Positions 12,288 to 19,189 of a stretch of 40,409 bases of DNA are shown here, piece after piece. Position 1 is the stretch's first letter. Every line of letters begins with the position of its first letter. The notes beneath the pieces are model-generated. The model saw nothing but the letters and a program-made list of their open reading frames with translations, searched no databases and was not told the origin of the DNA. The stretch comes from CAYVFM01 sp964546375 (lineage in GTDB: Bacteria; Gemmatimonadota; Gemmatimonadetes; Palauibacterales; Palauibacteraceae), in contig CAZJJO010000008.1 in the NCBI GenBank assembly GCA_964546375.1, positions 1 to 40,409 of the forward strand, written 5' to 3'. The translations under genes were made by a program, and so were the position numbers.

Positions 12288-12644
12288 TCGTCACCCTCCG
12301 GGAAACGTCGCTGTGGCCTGCCCGGGCGGGACGGTCCACCCGGTCGTCGGATCGCCGAATCATTGAACGTAGGTGGACGGCCCGCCGCCGGAAAACGTCC
12401 GAGCCCTGGAGGTTGCAATCTTCGGTCCACCCGCGTCTTGCCCGGGGCCGCTCCCGGGGCCAGATTCCGGTCGGCGGCTACGCACACGCCCGTCGCCGGC
12501 CCGGCTCCGGGGGGCCGATCCCCGGCCGGGACAACGACCGCTCGGCGGGAGGTGTTGGGGAAGCGGGCCGGCCGGACGGCGTCCGGCGCGGCCCTGCCGC
12601 ACCCCGTCGCGCCAGGCTCGTCACCTTCAGGACGGAGCGCTGCG
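12288..12644. other. Divergent intergenic region between AbrB-like gene and ABC exporter
   Basis: This 357-base stretch separates divergently transcribed genes and should hold promoters for both. It is GC-rich apart from ATCATTGAACGTAGGTGG around 12358-12375. No convincing -35/-10 pair, repeat or conserved reading frame was seen. The in-frame extension of the ATPase gene through this region is rich in Pro, Arg and Gly and does not look coding. Confidence 0.5.
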
Positions 12645-13640
12645 TTGGAGTCCACGATCCGGCTCTCGGGCGTGACCAAGAGCTTCGGCGACACCACCGC
12701 CGTCCGGGACCTGGACCTCGTCGTCCCCCGGGGCAGCATCTACGGGCTGCTCGGCCCGAACGGGGCCGGCAAGACCACGACCATCCGGATCATCATGGAC
12801 ATCCTGGGGCCCGACCGCGGGCGCGTGGAGGTCTTCGGCCGCCGGGTGGACGACGAGGCCCGGACCCGCATCGGATACCTGCCCGAGGAGCGGGGGCTCT
12901 ACCAGAAGATGTCGGTCCTGGACCACGTGGTCTTCCTGGGCGTGCTGAAGGGGATGGACCGCGCGGACGCCGGCAACGAGGCCCGGCGCTGGCTGGAGCG
13001 CTTCGACCTGGCGTCCTGGGCGGACGAGGACGTCGAGACCCTCTCCAAGGGGATGCAGCAGAAGGTCCAGTTCATCTCGACCATCCTGCACGACCCCGAC
13101 CTGCTCATCCTGGACGAGCCCTTCAGCGGGCTCGACCCCATCAACGTCGACCTGCTCAAGGAGATCGTCCTGGAGAAGCACCGCGGCGGGACGACGATCG
13201 TCTTCTCCACCCACCAGATCGAGGACGCCGAGCGCCTCTGCGACCGGGTCTGCATGATCGCGGGCGCCCGGAAGGTGCTGGACGGCGAGGTCAGCGAGGT
13301 CAAGGCCGCCTTCGGGGGCCGGGAGGTGGCGCTGAGCTTCGAGGGCCCGGACGACTTCCTGGAGGACGTCCCCGCCGTGCGTCGGGTCGTGGACCACGGC
13401 CGCTACCTGGAGGTCCGCCTCACCGAGGAGGCCGACCCCCAGGAGCTCCTCCGGCGGGCGGTGGAGGCGGGAATCCGGGTCCACCACTTCGAGCTGATGG
13501 ACCCGCCGCTCCGGGAGATCTTCCTGGAGATGGCCCGCCGGAAGGGCATGGAGGAGGAGGCCGAGGAGGGCGGCGAGGCGCGTCCGATCCTCGGCGGCCG
13601 ACCGGCCCGGAAGGCCGCGGCGCGGGGGGGTGAGCGGTGA
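12645..13640 (+). CDS. ABC transporter ATP-binding protein, NatA-like
   Basis: The nucleotide-binding subunit of an ABC-2 exporter, 331 residues from the TTG at 12645. Walker A is GPNGAGKTT at residues 37-45, the signature is LSKGMQQ at 133-139, and Walker B is LLILDEP at 153-159, followed by the switch histidine in FSTHQIEDAE. A C-terminal extension of about 110 residues, as in the NatA/DUF4162 group, ends in an acidic then basic tail. The TTG is preceded by GGAG at 12634-12637 with seven bases spacing; upstream in-frame sequence is not protein-like. It overlaps the permease gene by four bases (GTGA), so the two are translationally coupled. Confidence 0.9.
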   Translation: MESTIRLSGVTKSFGDTTAVRDLDLVVPRGSIYGLLGPNGAGKTTTIRIIMDILGPDRGRVEVFGRRVDDEARTRIGYLPEERGLYQKMSVLDHVVFLGVLKGMDRADAGNEARRWLERFDLASWADEDVETLSKGMQQKVQFISTILHDPDLLILDEPFSGLDPINVDLLKEIVLEKHRGGTTIVFSTHQIEDAERLCDRVCMIAGARKVLDGEVSEVKAAFGGREVALSFEGPDDFLEDVPAVRRVVDHGRYLEVRLTEEADPQELLRRAVEAGIRVHHFELMDPPLREIFLEMARRKGMEEEAEEGGEARPILGGRPARKAAARGGER

Positions 13641-14914
13641 GGCGCTCCTGGCGGCGCGTCTGGGCGGTGATCCGGCGGGAGTACCTCCTGCGGGTGAAGA
13701 ACAAGTGGTTCCTCCTCACCACCTTCGGGCTCCCGCTCCTGGTGCTGGGGATCGGCTTCCTGCCGGCGCTGCTGATGACCACCGGCGGCGGCGAGACCCT
13801 CCGGCTGGGGATCGTGGACCGGACGGGCGGGATGGGCGCCGACCTGCCCGCGCTCCTGGCGCGGCAGGACTCCGCCATCTCGGCCGGGCCGGCGAAGGTG
13901 GACGCCGGCGCCTCCCGCGAGCGGCTGCTGGAGGCGCTCCGGGCCTCGGACCGGACGGCCTACCTGGTGCTGGAGCCGGAGGTGACGGAGGGGGAGCCGG
14001 CGACGCTCCTGGCGCGCCAGAGCGTCGGGGAGCGCCGGCAGCGGGACATCCGGGACGCCGTGCGCCAGGCGATGATCCGGTCGAGCCTGGAGCGCTCGGG
14101 CCTCGGCGCCGAGGAGGCGGCCGCGGTCTACGAGCGCGCCCGGCTCGACCTCTCGGTCACCCGCGTCGACCGGGAGGGGACCCGATCCCAGGAGGTCCTC
14201 GGGGCGCTGGCCATCGTCCTCACGTTCGTCCTCTACACGATGTTCATCGTCTACGGCCAGATGATCACCCGCGGGGTGCTCGAGGAGAAGACGTCCGAGA
14301 TCGCGGAGGTCCTCGTCTCGTCGCTGCGGCCGTGGGAGCTGATGGCGGGAAAGGTCCTGGGCATCGGGGGGATGGGGCTGACCCAGATCGCCATCTGGGC
14401 CGCGGCCATCGGGCTGCTGACGGCCTACGGCCTGACCGCGGCGGCCGGCTCCCTGTCGGGGCTGGGCGTCGACTTCGCGTCGCTCTCGCTCCCGCTGCTC
14501 GAGGTCGGGGCGGCCTTCCTCCTCTTCTTCGTGCTGGGCTACTTCCTCTTCGCGTCGGTCTTCGGGGCGGTGGGCGCGATCGTGGGGGACGAGCAGGAGG
14601 TCCAGCAGGTGAGCTTCCTGCCGATGATGCTCGTGATCATCCCCTTCGCCATCGCCTTCTCCAGCCTGCAGGACCCGACCTCGCCGGCCATGGTCTGGGG
14701 GTCGTTCTTCCCCTTCTTCACCCCGATCCTGATGCCGGTGCGGATCACGATGGGGGTGGCGGCCGCCTGGGAGGTCGTCCTCTCGGTGGTGCTGACCGCG
14801 GCCAGCGTGGCGGGGATGGCGTGGCTCACGGGCCGGATCTACCGCGTGGGGATCCTGATGACCGGGAAGCGGCCGAACCTGCCCGAGCTGGTGCGCTGGA
14901 TCCGCTACGGCTGA
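13637..14914 (+). CDS. ABC-2 type permease, NatB-like
   Basis: The membrane subunit paired with the preceding ATPase, 425 residues. It begins with a basic cytoplasmic segment and a first helix (about 26-48), followed by a periplasmic domain of about 140 residues, then five or so helices between residues 190 and 400. The stretch YGQMITRGVLEEKTSEIAEV before the second membrane region is the characteristic cytoplasmic loop of NatB/YhaP-type permeases. The GTG start at 13637 overlaps the ATPase stop. NatAB-type exporters move sodium or hydrophobic compounds, but the substrate here cannot be read from sequence. Confidence 0.9.
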   Translation: MRRSWRRVWAVIRREYLLRVKNKWFLLTTFGLPLLVLGIGFLPALLMTTGGGETLRLGIVDRTGGMGADLPALLARQDSAISAGPAKVDAGASRERLLEALRASDRTAYLVLEPEVTEGEPATLLARQSVGERRQRDIRDAVRQAMIRSSLERSGLGAEEAAAVYERARLDLSVTRVDREGTRSQEVLGALAIVLTFVLYTMFIVYGQMITRGVLEEKTSEIAEVLVSSLRPWELMAGKVLGIGGMGLTQIAIWAAAIGLLTAYGLTAAAGSLSGLGVDFASLSLPLLEVGAAFLLFFVLGYFLFASVFGAVGAIVGDEQEVQQVSFLPMMLVIIPFAIAFSSLQDPTSPAMVWGSFFPFFTPILMPVRITMGVAAAWEVVLSVVLTAASVAGMAWLTGRIYRVGILMTGKRPNLPELVRWIRYG

Positions 14915-14989
14915 CCCGCCCCCGGGGATCGGAGGCCGGCTCGGTCTCCGGGATCCGGACCGCCCGACGCGATCCGGGCCGGCCGGCGA

Positions 14990-15616
14990 TCAGGCCCGTT
15001 CGGGCAGCTCCTCCAGAAGCTGCATCTGCTCGTCCCGGACCGAGGGGACCTCGTGGCACTCGCGGCAGCGGGCCTCGTAGGACTCCGAGCCGCCGACCTG
15101 GATGACGGGGTCCTCGGCGGGCGCCGGCTCGCCGTCGACCAAGCGCTGGTTGCGCGTGGCCAGCTCGCCGCACTGGACGCAGATCGCGTGCAGCTTGTCG
15201 ATCTTCTCGGCCACCGCCAGCAGGCGGGGCATGGGGCCGAAGGGCTCGCCCCGGAAGTCCATGTCGGTGCCCGCCACGATGACCCGCCGGCCCTGGTCGG
15301 CCAGGGCGTTGACGACGCCGACGATCCCGTCGTCCAGGAACTGCGCCTCGTCGACGGCCACCACGTCGGTGCCGGGGAGCACGTGCTCGGCGATGTCCCG
15401 GGCCTCGGAGATCGGGACGGCCTCGACCCGGCTGCCGTCGTGCGAGGCCACCGCCTCGGGCCCCCCGTAGCGGTCGTCCAGGTGCGACTTGAACACCTTC
15501 ACCGACTTCCCGGCGATCGTGGCGCGCCGGACGCGGCGCATCAGCTCCTCGGACTTGCCGCTGAACATCACGCCCGTGACGACCTCGATCCAGCCCTCTC
15601 GACCCTCCGGCAGCAT
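14990..15616 (-). CDS. tdk: Thymidine kinase, class II
   Basis: A salvage enzyme phosphorylating thymidine with ATP, 208 residues. The P-loop GVMFSGKS is at residues 15-22, the Walker-B-like DEAQF at 89-93, and the zinc-binding cysteines at C146/C149 and C184/C187, all in the order seen in TK1-type kinases. The ATG at 15616 is close to the P-loop, as usual; the in-frame upstream sequence is not protein-like. Length is typical for bacterial Tdk (about 190-210). It is the last of three minus-strand genes: the stop of the upstream 78-residue gene is only 14 bases before it, suggesting one operon. Confidence 0.95.
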   Translation of the reverse strand: MLPEGREGWIEVVTGVMFSGKSEELMRRVRRATIAGKSVKVFKSHLDDRYGGPEAVASHDGSRVEAVPISEARDIAEHVLPGTDVVAVDEAQFLDDGIVGVVNALADQGRRVIVAGTDMDFRGEPFGPMPRLLAVAEKIDKLHAICVQCGELATRNQRLVDGEPAPAEDPVIQVGGSESYEARCRECHEVPSVRDEQMQLLEELPERA

Positions 15617-15630
15617 GTCTCGGTCCCGGC

Positions 15631-15867
15631 TCAGTCCAGGGGACGGGCCTCCCCGAGGAGATCGAGGAGATCCCGGTCGTCCATCGCCCGGAGCTCCCGC
15701 TCGGCCGCCGCCACGTCCCGGCTCTCGTGGGGGACGAAGCGGGCCCGCTCGCGGGGCTCGGTGAGGCAGAGGAAGTAGATGCGGGCGGCCGCCTCGGTCT
15801 CGGGCTGGCCGCCCGAGACGTAGGCTTCCCATTCCCGGAGGCTCTCGTCGTGGAAGGTGCGTCGCAC
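15631..15867 (-). CDS. Small hypothetical protein in the thymidine kinase operon
   Basis: An unrecognised 78-residue protein rich in charged residues: acidic and basic helices with a motif TEPRERARFVPHES in the centre and DDRDLLDLLGEA near the C-terminus. It looks fully helical and soluble, without cysteines for metal binding beyond one. The GTG at 15867 is preceded by GAGGGG and begins only eight bases after the upstream gene's stop, so the start is credible. The codon-position bias matches the neighbouring genes. Function unknown; operon position suggests cotranscription with tdk rather than a shared pathway. Confidence 0.6.
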   Translation of the reverse strand: MRRTFHDESLREWEAYVSGGQPETEAAARIYFLCLTEPRERARFVPHESRDVAAAERELRAMDDRDLLDLLGEARPLD

Positions 15868-15875
15868 GGGGCCCC

Positions 15876-16175
15876 TCAGACCTTGACCGAGGTGGCGAGC
15901 AGCTCGCGCAGGTCCTCTTCGTCGAGCTCCCGGGCGGCCTCCGCGGGGACCTTGGAGTAGCCGGCGGGGAGGACGTTGTAGCGCTGGGGCTCGTCGTCGT
16001 CCGAGCGGCAGCGGAAGAGGACACGGAGACGCCCCGCCTGGGGGTCGGTCCCGGCGTGCAGGCACAGCTCCGCCTTCCAGGATCGGCCCGCGTGGCTGGT
16101 GAAATCCAGCGTCTCGCTGTCGGCCGCCCCGTCCAGTCGGAACAGGAGCTTCTTGATCTGGTCGACGCTTCGCAT
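15876..16175 (-). CDS. Small hypothetical protein, first gene of the thymidine kinase operon
   Basis: An unrecognised 99-residue protein from the ATG at 16175. It starts MRSVDQIKKLLFRLDGA, continues with alternating strands (WKAELCLHAG, GRLRVLFRCRS) and ends in a helix ELDEEDLRELL. The pattern suggests a small alpha/beta fold. An in-frame TTG at 16220 would add 15 residues but lacks a better ribosome site. It is the promoter-proximal member of a three-gene minus-strand run ending in tdk and is divergent from the hydrogenase-like/GGDEF gene. No family could be assigned. Confidence 0.6.
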   Translation of the reverse strand: MRSVDQIKKLLFRLDGAADSETLDFTSHAGRSWKAELCLHAGTDPQAGRLRVLFRCRSDDDEPQRYNVLPAGYSKVPAEAARELDEEDLRELLATSVKV

Positions 16176-16480
16176 GTCGGCGATCTTTCGCGGGAGCGGA
16201 CGGCTGCCGGGAGGCCTCAAGGTCGACAGATGCCCGGCCGGGCCACAAGGTAGATTCGGATCGCGCGCCGCGCCAACGCGCTCGAGCCCCCGTCGGCGGC
16301 CCCTCGGGCCGGGGGGCGTCGCCGGGCCGCGGGCGCGGACCGGACCGCCCGAGGGCGCCCCGGGACCGCCCCGGCGGCGCCCCGACCTCCGCCGACGGTC
16401 GAGCGTCCGGCCCTGCGGGCGACCCGAAACCCGGTTATTATGTCACAGATACGTATCTACACCGGACTCCGAACGGACCC
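16176..16480. other. Divergent intergenic region ahead of the hydrogenase-like/GGDEF gene
   Basis: A 305-base gap between divergent genes. Most of it is featureless and very GC-rich. The last 50 bases are AT-richer and hold TATTAT at 16436-16441, a possible -10 for the plus-strand gene with no good -35, and a perfect palindrome listed separately. Confidence 0.45.
16447..16458. promoter_or_regulatory. Perfect 12-base palindrome, candidate operator
   Basis: AGATACGTATCT is a perfect palindrome located just after a TATTAT hexamer and 22 bases before the GTG of the hydrogenase-like/GGDEF gene. A repressor dimer bound there would overlap the likely transcription start. AT-rich palindromes are uncommon in this GC-rich background, which is why I flag it. 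No regulator is identified. Confidence 0.35.
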
Positions 16481-18205
16481 GTGAGCCTGCTTACGTCCAC
16501 GGACCAGCCGTGCCTGTTCTGCGCCGGCTCCCTCAGCCGCTACCCGCTCGTCGACGGGCCGGCGGAGGCAGGGGACCGGCGTACGGCCGAGATCCTCTGG
16601 AGCCGGTGTCTCGAGTGCGGTTTCTCCGTGCCCACCTCCACCCCCGACGCCGGGCGGGTCTTCGGGGACCGGGAGGCGGTGGAGCGTTCCCTGGACCGGG
16701 GGAGGGCGATCCTCGTCCTGCCCCCGGAGGCCGCCGTCCACTTCCACCCGGCGAGCCCCTCCCAGATCGTCCGGGCCTGTCGGGAGGCCGGGTTCCGGGA
16801 GGTGCACCTGGAGCTGCTGGGCGACGAGCTGGTCGCCGCCCGCTACCTCGATCGCTGGCGCGAGAGCGGTCCGGCCGAGACGTGGATCCGCTCCACCAGC
16901 GAGCTCGTGGTCCGTTACCTCCGCCTCCGCCATCCGGCGTTGCTGGACCGCCTGATGCCGGTCGTCACGCCGGCGGAGGCGGCGGCCCGTCATCTGCTCG
17001 CGAGCGCCGGGGACGAGGAGGACGATCCTCCGCCGGAGGTGGTGCACGCCGGCCTCGGCTTCGCGGTCCCCGGGGGGCGGACCTCCTACCTCCCGTTCAC
17101 CCTGTCCGGGCTCGGGGACCTGCTGGCCGACCGGGAGCTCGAGCCCGACCGGATGCCCGACGAACCGGCCCCCGGATCCACGGACGCCATGGTGCGGCGC
17201 CGGCACCTCTCGGTTCCCGGAGGCCTGCCCCGTGCGATGCTCGACCAGGAGGCGGAGAGCTCGCCCCGGTTCCACCGGGTGCGGGACCTGGAGGGGCTGA
17301 CGGAGATCGCCCGGGCGCTGGAAGCCGGCGAGGAGGGTTTCGGCTTCGTGGACGCCCTGCCGTTCGAGAGCCCCCTCGTCCACCCCGCCCTGGCCGACGC
17401 CGAGCCCCGCGACCTGTCCGGGCGCCGGGACGCGGTGGCCGCGTGGGAGGGACCGCGGTCCGACGAGCCCGTGGTCGAGCCGGCGGAGGGCCTCGACCTG
17501 TCGACCACCTGCTCGGAGGAGGAGTTCCCTCCGTCCCCCGCCCTGGAGGTCGAGGACATGGCCCTGATGTTGACGCGGATGGGGGTCCGCACCGAGGACC
17601 TGACCGGCCGGCGGCGGGCCCTCTCCACCTGCCCCTACCGCATGGGGGACCGATACCAGGACGCCCTCGAGGACACCCTGCACGATCCGATCACCGGCGT
17701 CCTCAGCCACGAGGCCTTCCGCATGCGGTTCGAGGAGGAAGTCTCCCGCGTCAACCGGTACGGCGCGCGCATGGCTCTCCTGCTGGTCGACCTCGACGAC
17801 CACGAGGAGGTCGTGGAAGCGCACGGCCGGGGCGGAGCAGAGGCCGTCATGCAGAAGTTCGGAGAGATCGTGCTCCGGACGGTTCGGGAGTCCGACGTCG
17901 TCGGCCGGACCGGCACCGACCGGATGGGCGTGATCCTGATCGATCCCGACCCGGAGGGCGTCGCCAAGGTGGGGGAGAAGATCCTTCGCCGCCTGGCGTC
18001 CTCGGAGACCGTCCACCGGGGCGAAGCGATCGAACCCGGAACCGCCAGCGTGGGCATCGCCTACCACTCCGGTGACGCGCGAGAGACGCTGACCGCCGAA
18101 GACCTCTTTGCGGAAGCGGACGCCTCGCTTTACATAGCGAGGGCGCAGGGCGGCGATCGAGCCCACCCCTCCACCAGCGAGGAACTGACCATCCATGACT
18201 CCTGA
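16481..18205 (+). CDS. Fusion of a hydrogenase-like domain and a degenerate GGDEF domain
   Basis: 574 residues from a GTG. Two CxxC pairs (C11/C14 and C43/C46) open the protein like a zinc ribbon or cluster site. Residues about 75-175 resemble the [FeFe]-hydrogenase large-subunit C-terminal fold: ILVLPPEAAVHF, a helix ending AGFREV, then RLRHPALLDRLMPVVTP. The position normally occupied by TSCCP reads STSEL (138-142), so the H-cluster cysteines are missing and catalysis is not expected. A long acidic linker follows. Residues about 400-555 form a GGDEF-like domain (DPITGVLSHEAF, ALLLVDLDDHEEV), but the active motif is GTDRM (478-482), so cyclase activity is unlikely. RESD (469-472) sits exactly five residues before it, the place of the c-di-GMP inhibitory site. 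The product could be a c-di-GMP or redox sensor. It overlaps the next gene by 11 bases. Confidence 0.72.
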   Translation: MSLLTSTDQPCLFCAGSLSRYPLVDGPAEAGDRRTAEILWSRCLECGFSVPTSTPDAGRVFGDREAVERSLDRGRAILVLPPEAAVHFHPASPSQIVRACREAGFREVHLELLGDELVAARYLDRWRESGPAETWIRSTSELVVRYLRLRHPALLDRLMPVVTPAEAAARHLLASAGDEEDDPPPEVVHAGLGFAVPGGRTSYLPFTLSGLGDLLADRELEPDRMPDEPAPGSTDAMVRRRHLSVPGGLPRAMLDQEAESSPRFHRVRDLEGLTEIARALEAGEEGFGFVDALPFESPLVHPALADAEPRDLSGRRDAVAAWEGPRSDEPVVEPAEGLDLSTTCSEEEFPPSPALEVEDMALMLTRMGVRTEDLTGRRRALSTCPYRMGDRYQDALEDTLHDPITGVLSHEAFRMRFEEEVSRVNRYGARMALLLVDLDDHEEVVEAHGRGGAEAVMQKFGEIVLRTVRESDVVGRTGTDRMGVILIDPDPEGVAKVGEKILRRLASSETVHRGEAIEPGTASVGIAYHSGDARETLTAEDLFAEADASLYIARAQGGDRAHPSTSEELTIHDS

Positions 18206-18914
18206 AGACGAGGGAGCGGAGGTCCGCGGGCTGGACCCGTGGGGGCTCAACGACGTCGAGGAGCTCCTGTCCGGGCTGGAGGGCGTGGGCTCGCTGAAAG
18301 TCGTGCCCGACGGCCACGGCGGCATCGACGAAGTGCACGTCGTGAGCGATCACACCGTGGGACCGAAGCAGATCGTCCGGAACATCGAGTCCGCCCTGCT
18401 GGCCGAGTTCGGCCTCCAGATCGACCATCGCAAGATCTCGGTCGCCCAGGTCCGCCAGCCCGACATCGCCGCCGACGGCGAACGTCCGGAGGAGCCGGCC
18501 GAAGAGGTCGTCGACGACGCCGCCGCCGGCTCCCGCTGGCTGCTGCTCGACAGTTTGCAGATCGACCGGAAGGCCGGTAAGAAGGTTGAATGCAGAGTGA
18601 CGCTGAAGAGCGACGGCGACAGCTTCGAAGGGGAGGCCGAAGGGCCCGATTTCTCGCAGTCGCGGCTCGACGTGGCGGGGAAGGCGGTCCTGCAGGCCCT
18701 GAACTCCGCGACGCTCGAGGACGTGTCCCTCCGGCTCGAGGGCGTGAAGCGGGTGGACACCTTCGACCGGGATCTCGTGATCGCCGTCGTCCAGGGACAG
18801 GAGCGACGCCGCAGCGTCACCCTGCCCGGCATCAGCCTCGTGTCAGATTCGCCCGAAGAAGCCGCAGTCCTCGCCTGCCTGCAGGCGACGAATCGGTGGG
18901 CGGGGGCGGCTTAG
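18195..18914 (+). CDS. Hypothetical protein overlapping the hydrogenase-like/GGDEF gene
   Basis: A 239-residue soluble protein of unknown function. The N-terminal part (to about residue 90) looks like a small alpha/beta domain ending in a helix with VGPKQIVRNIESALLAEFGL. A Pro/Glu-rich linker (about 92-112) joins it to a C-terminal part with strands and two helices (DVAGKAVLQALNS, SPEEAAVLACLQATNRW) that might be two copies of a similar unit. The ATG at 18195 lies inside the preceding gene, giving an 11-base overlap and probable translational coupling, so the two proteins likely act together. The GC content is still host-like; it drops sharply right after the stop codon. Confidence 0.7.
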   Translation: MTPEDEGAEVRGLDPWGLNDVEELLSGLEGVGSLKVVPDGHGGIDEVHVVSDHTVGPKQIVRNIESALLAEFGLQIDHRKISVAQVRQPDIAADGERPEEPAEEVVDDAAAGSRWLLLDSLQIDRKAGKKVECRVTLKSDGDSFEGEAEGPDFSQSRLDVAGKAVLQALNSATLEDVSLRLEGVKRVDTFDRDLVIAVVQGQERRRSVTLPGISLVSDSPEEAAVLACLQATNRWAGAA

Positions 18915-18981
18915 TTATATCGACAAGAGACAATAACAATACCCGAGAAACAAATACAAGAAAACAGGAGATAGAGAGATC

Positions 18982-19161
18982 CCCCCTAACCCCTAGGTTA
19001 CCAGGTTAAGCGGAGCGGAACCTCCGAGCGAAGCTGGAGCACACCCCATAGCGAACGGGTGTGACTTTCCTATGAAAGGAGGTGAAGCTTCTTGATTTGG
19101 TCCGTAGTCGTGGCCTTCTTTAGCGGCACTCTCGCCTGGTAATCCCTAGGAGGTTAGGGGG
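18982..19161 (+). ncRNA. Candidate structured RNA leader of the HD-GYP gene
   Basis: The two ends pair over a long distance. Bases 18982-18991 pair with 19152-19161 (10 bp), 18992-18997 with 19145-19150 (6 bp, A19151 bulged), and 18998-19005 with 19135-19142 (8 bp, two bases bulged): 24 base pairs in all. Inside are at least three local hairpins: 19011-19015 with 19022-19026, 19040-19046 with 19057-19063 (7 bp, CACACCC/GGGTGTG), and 19065-19069 with 19074-19078. The outer helix traps an AGGAGG at 19148-19153. The element ends 28 bases before the HD-GYP start codon, so it may be a cis-regulatory RNA. I could not match it to c-di-GMP-I/II, cobalamin, TPP or other riboswitch consensus sequences. 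A small inverted-repeat mobile element is the main alternative. Confidence 0.5.
19092..19142 (+). CDS. 16-residue hydrophobic leader peptide inside the structured RNA (putative)
   Basis: A TTG at 19092 opens a frame of 16 codons ending in TAA at 19140-19142, encoding a very hydrophobic peptide (IWSVVVAFFSGTLAW after the start). GAAAGGAGGTGA at 19074-19085 is complementary over 12 bases to the usual 16S rRNA 3' end and leaves nine bases from AGGAGG to the TTG. This is the strongest ribosome site in the window. An overlapping 7-codon frame (ATG at 19072) stops at the same place. The stop codon lies in the 3' arm of the long helix, so translating ribosomes could open it. Expression is an inference. 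Confidence 0.4.
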   Translation: MIWSVVVAFFSGTLAW

Positions 19162-19189
19162 ACTCTGTATATGACCAGAAACAGTTGAT

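Noticed and set aside
14915..14989. Terminator between the ABC permease and thymidine kinase genes
   Set aside because: Several short GC-rich pairings are possible, such as CGGAG with CTCCG, but none is strong or followed by a T-tract.
18982..19161. c-di-GMP-I or c-di-GMP-II riboswitch ahead of the HD-GYP gene
   Set aside because: The conserved aptamer cores and tetraloop/receptor sequences of the known classes are not present.
18982..19161. MITE or insertion-sequence end
   Set aside because: The 24-bp inverted ends could fit, but no target-site duplication, second copy or transposase is visible, and the internal hairpins and bulges look more like RNA. Kept as an alternative, not as the call.
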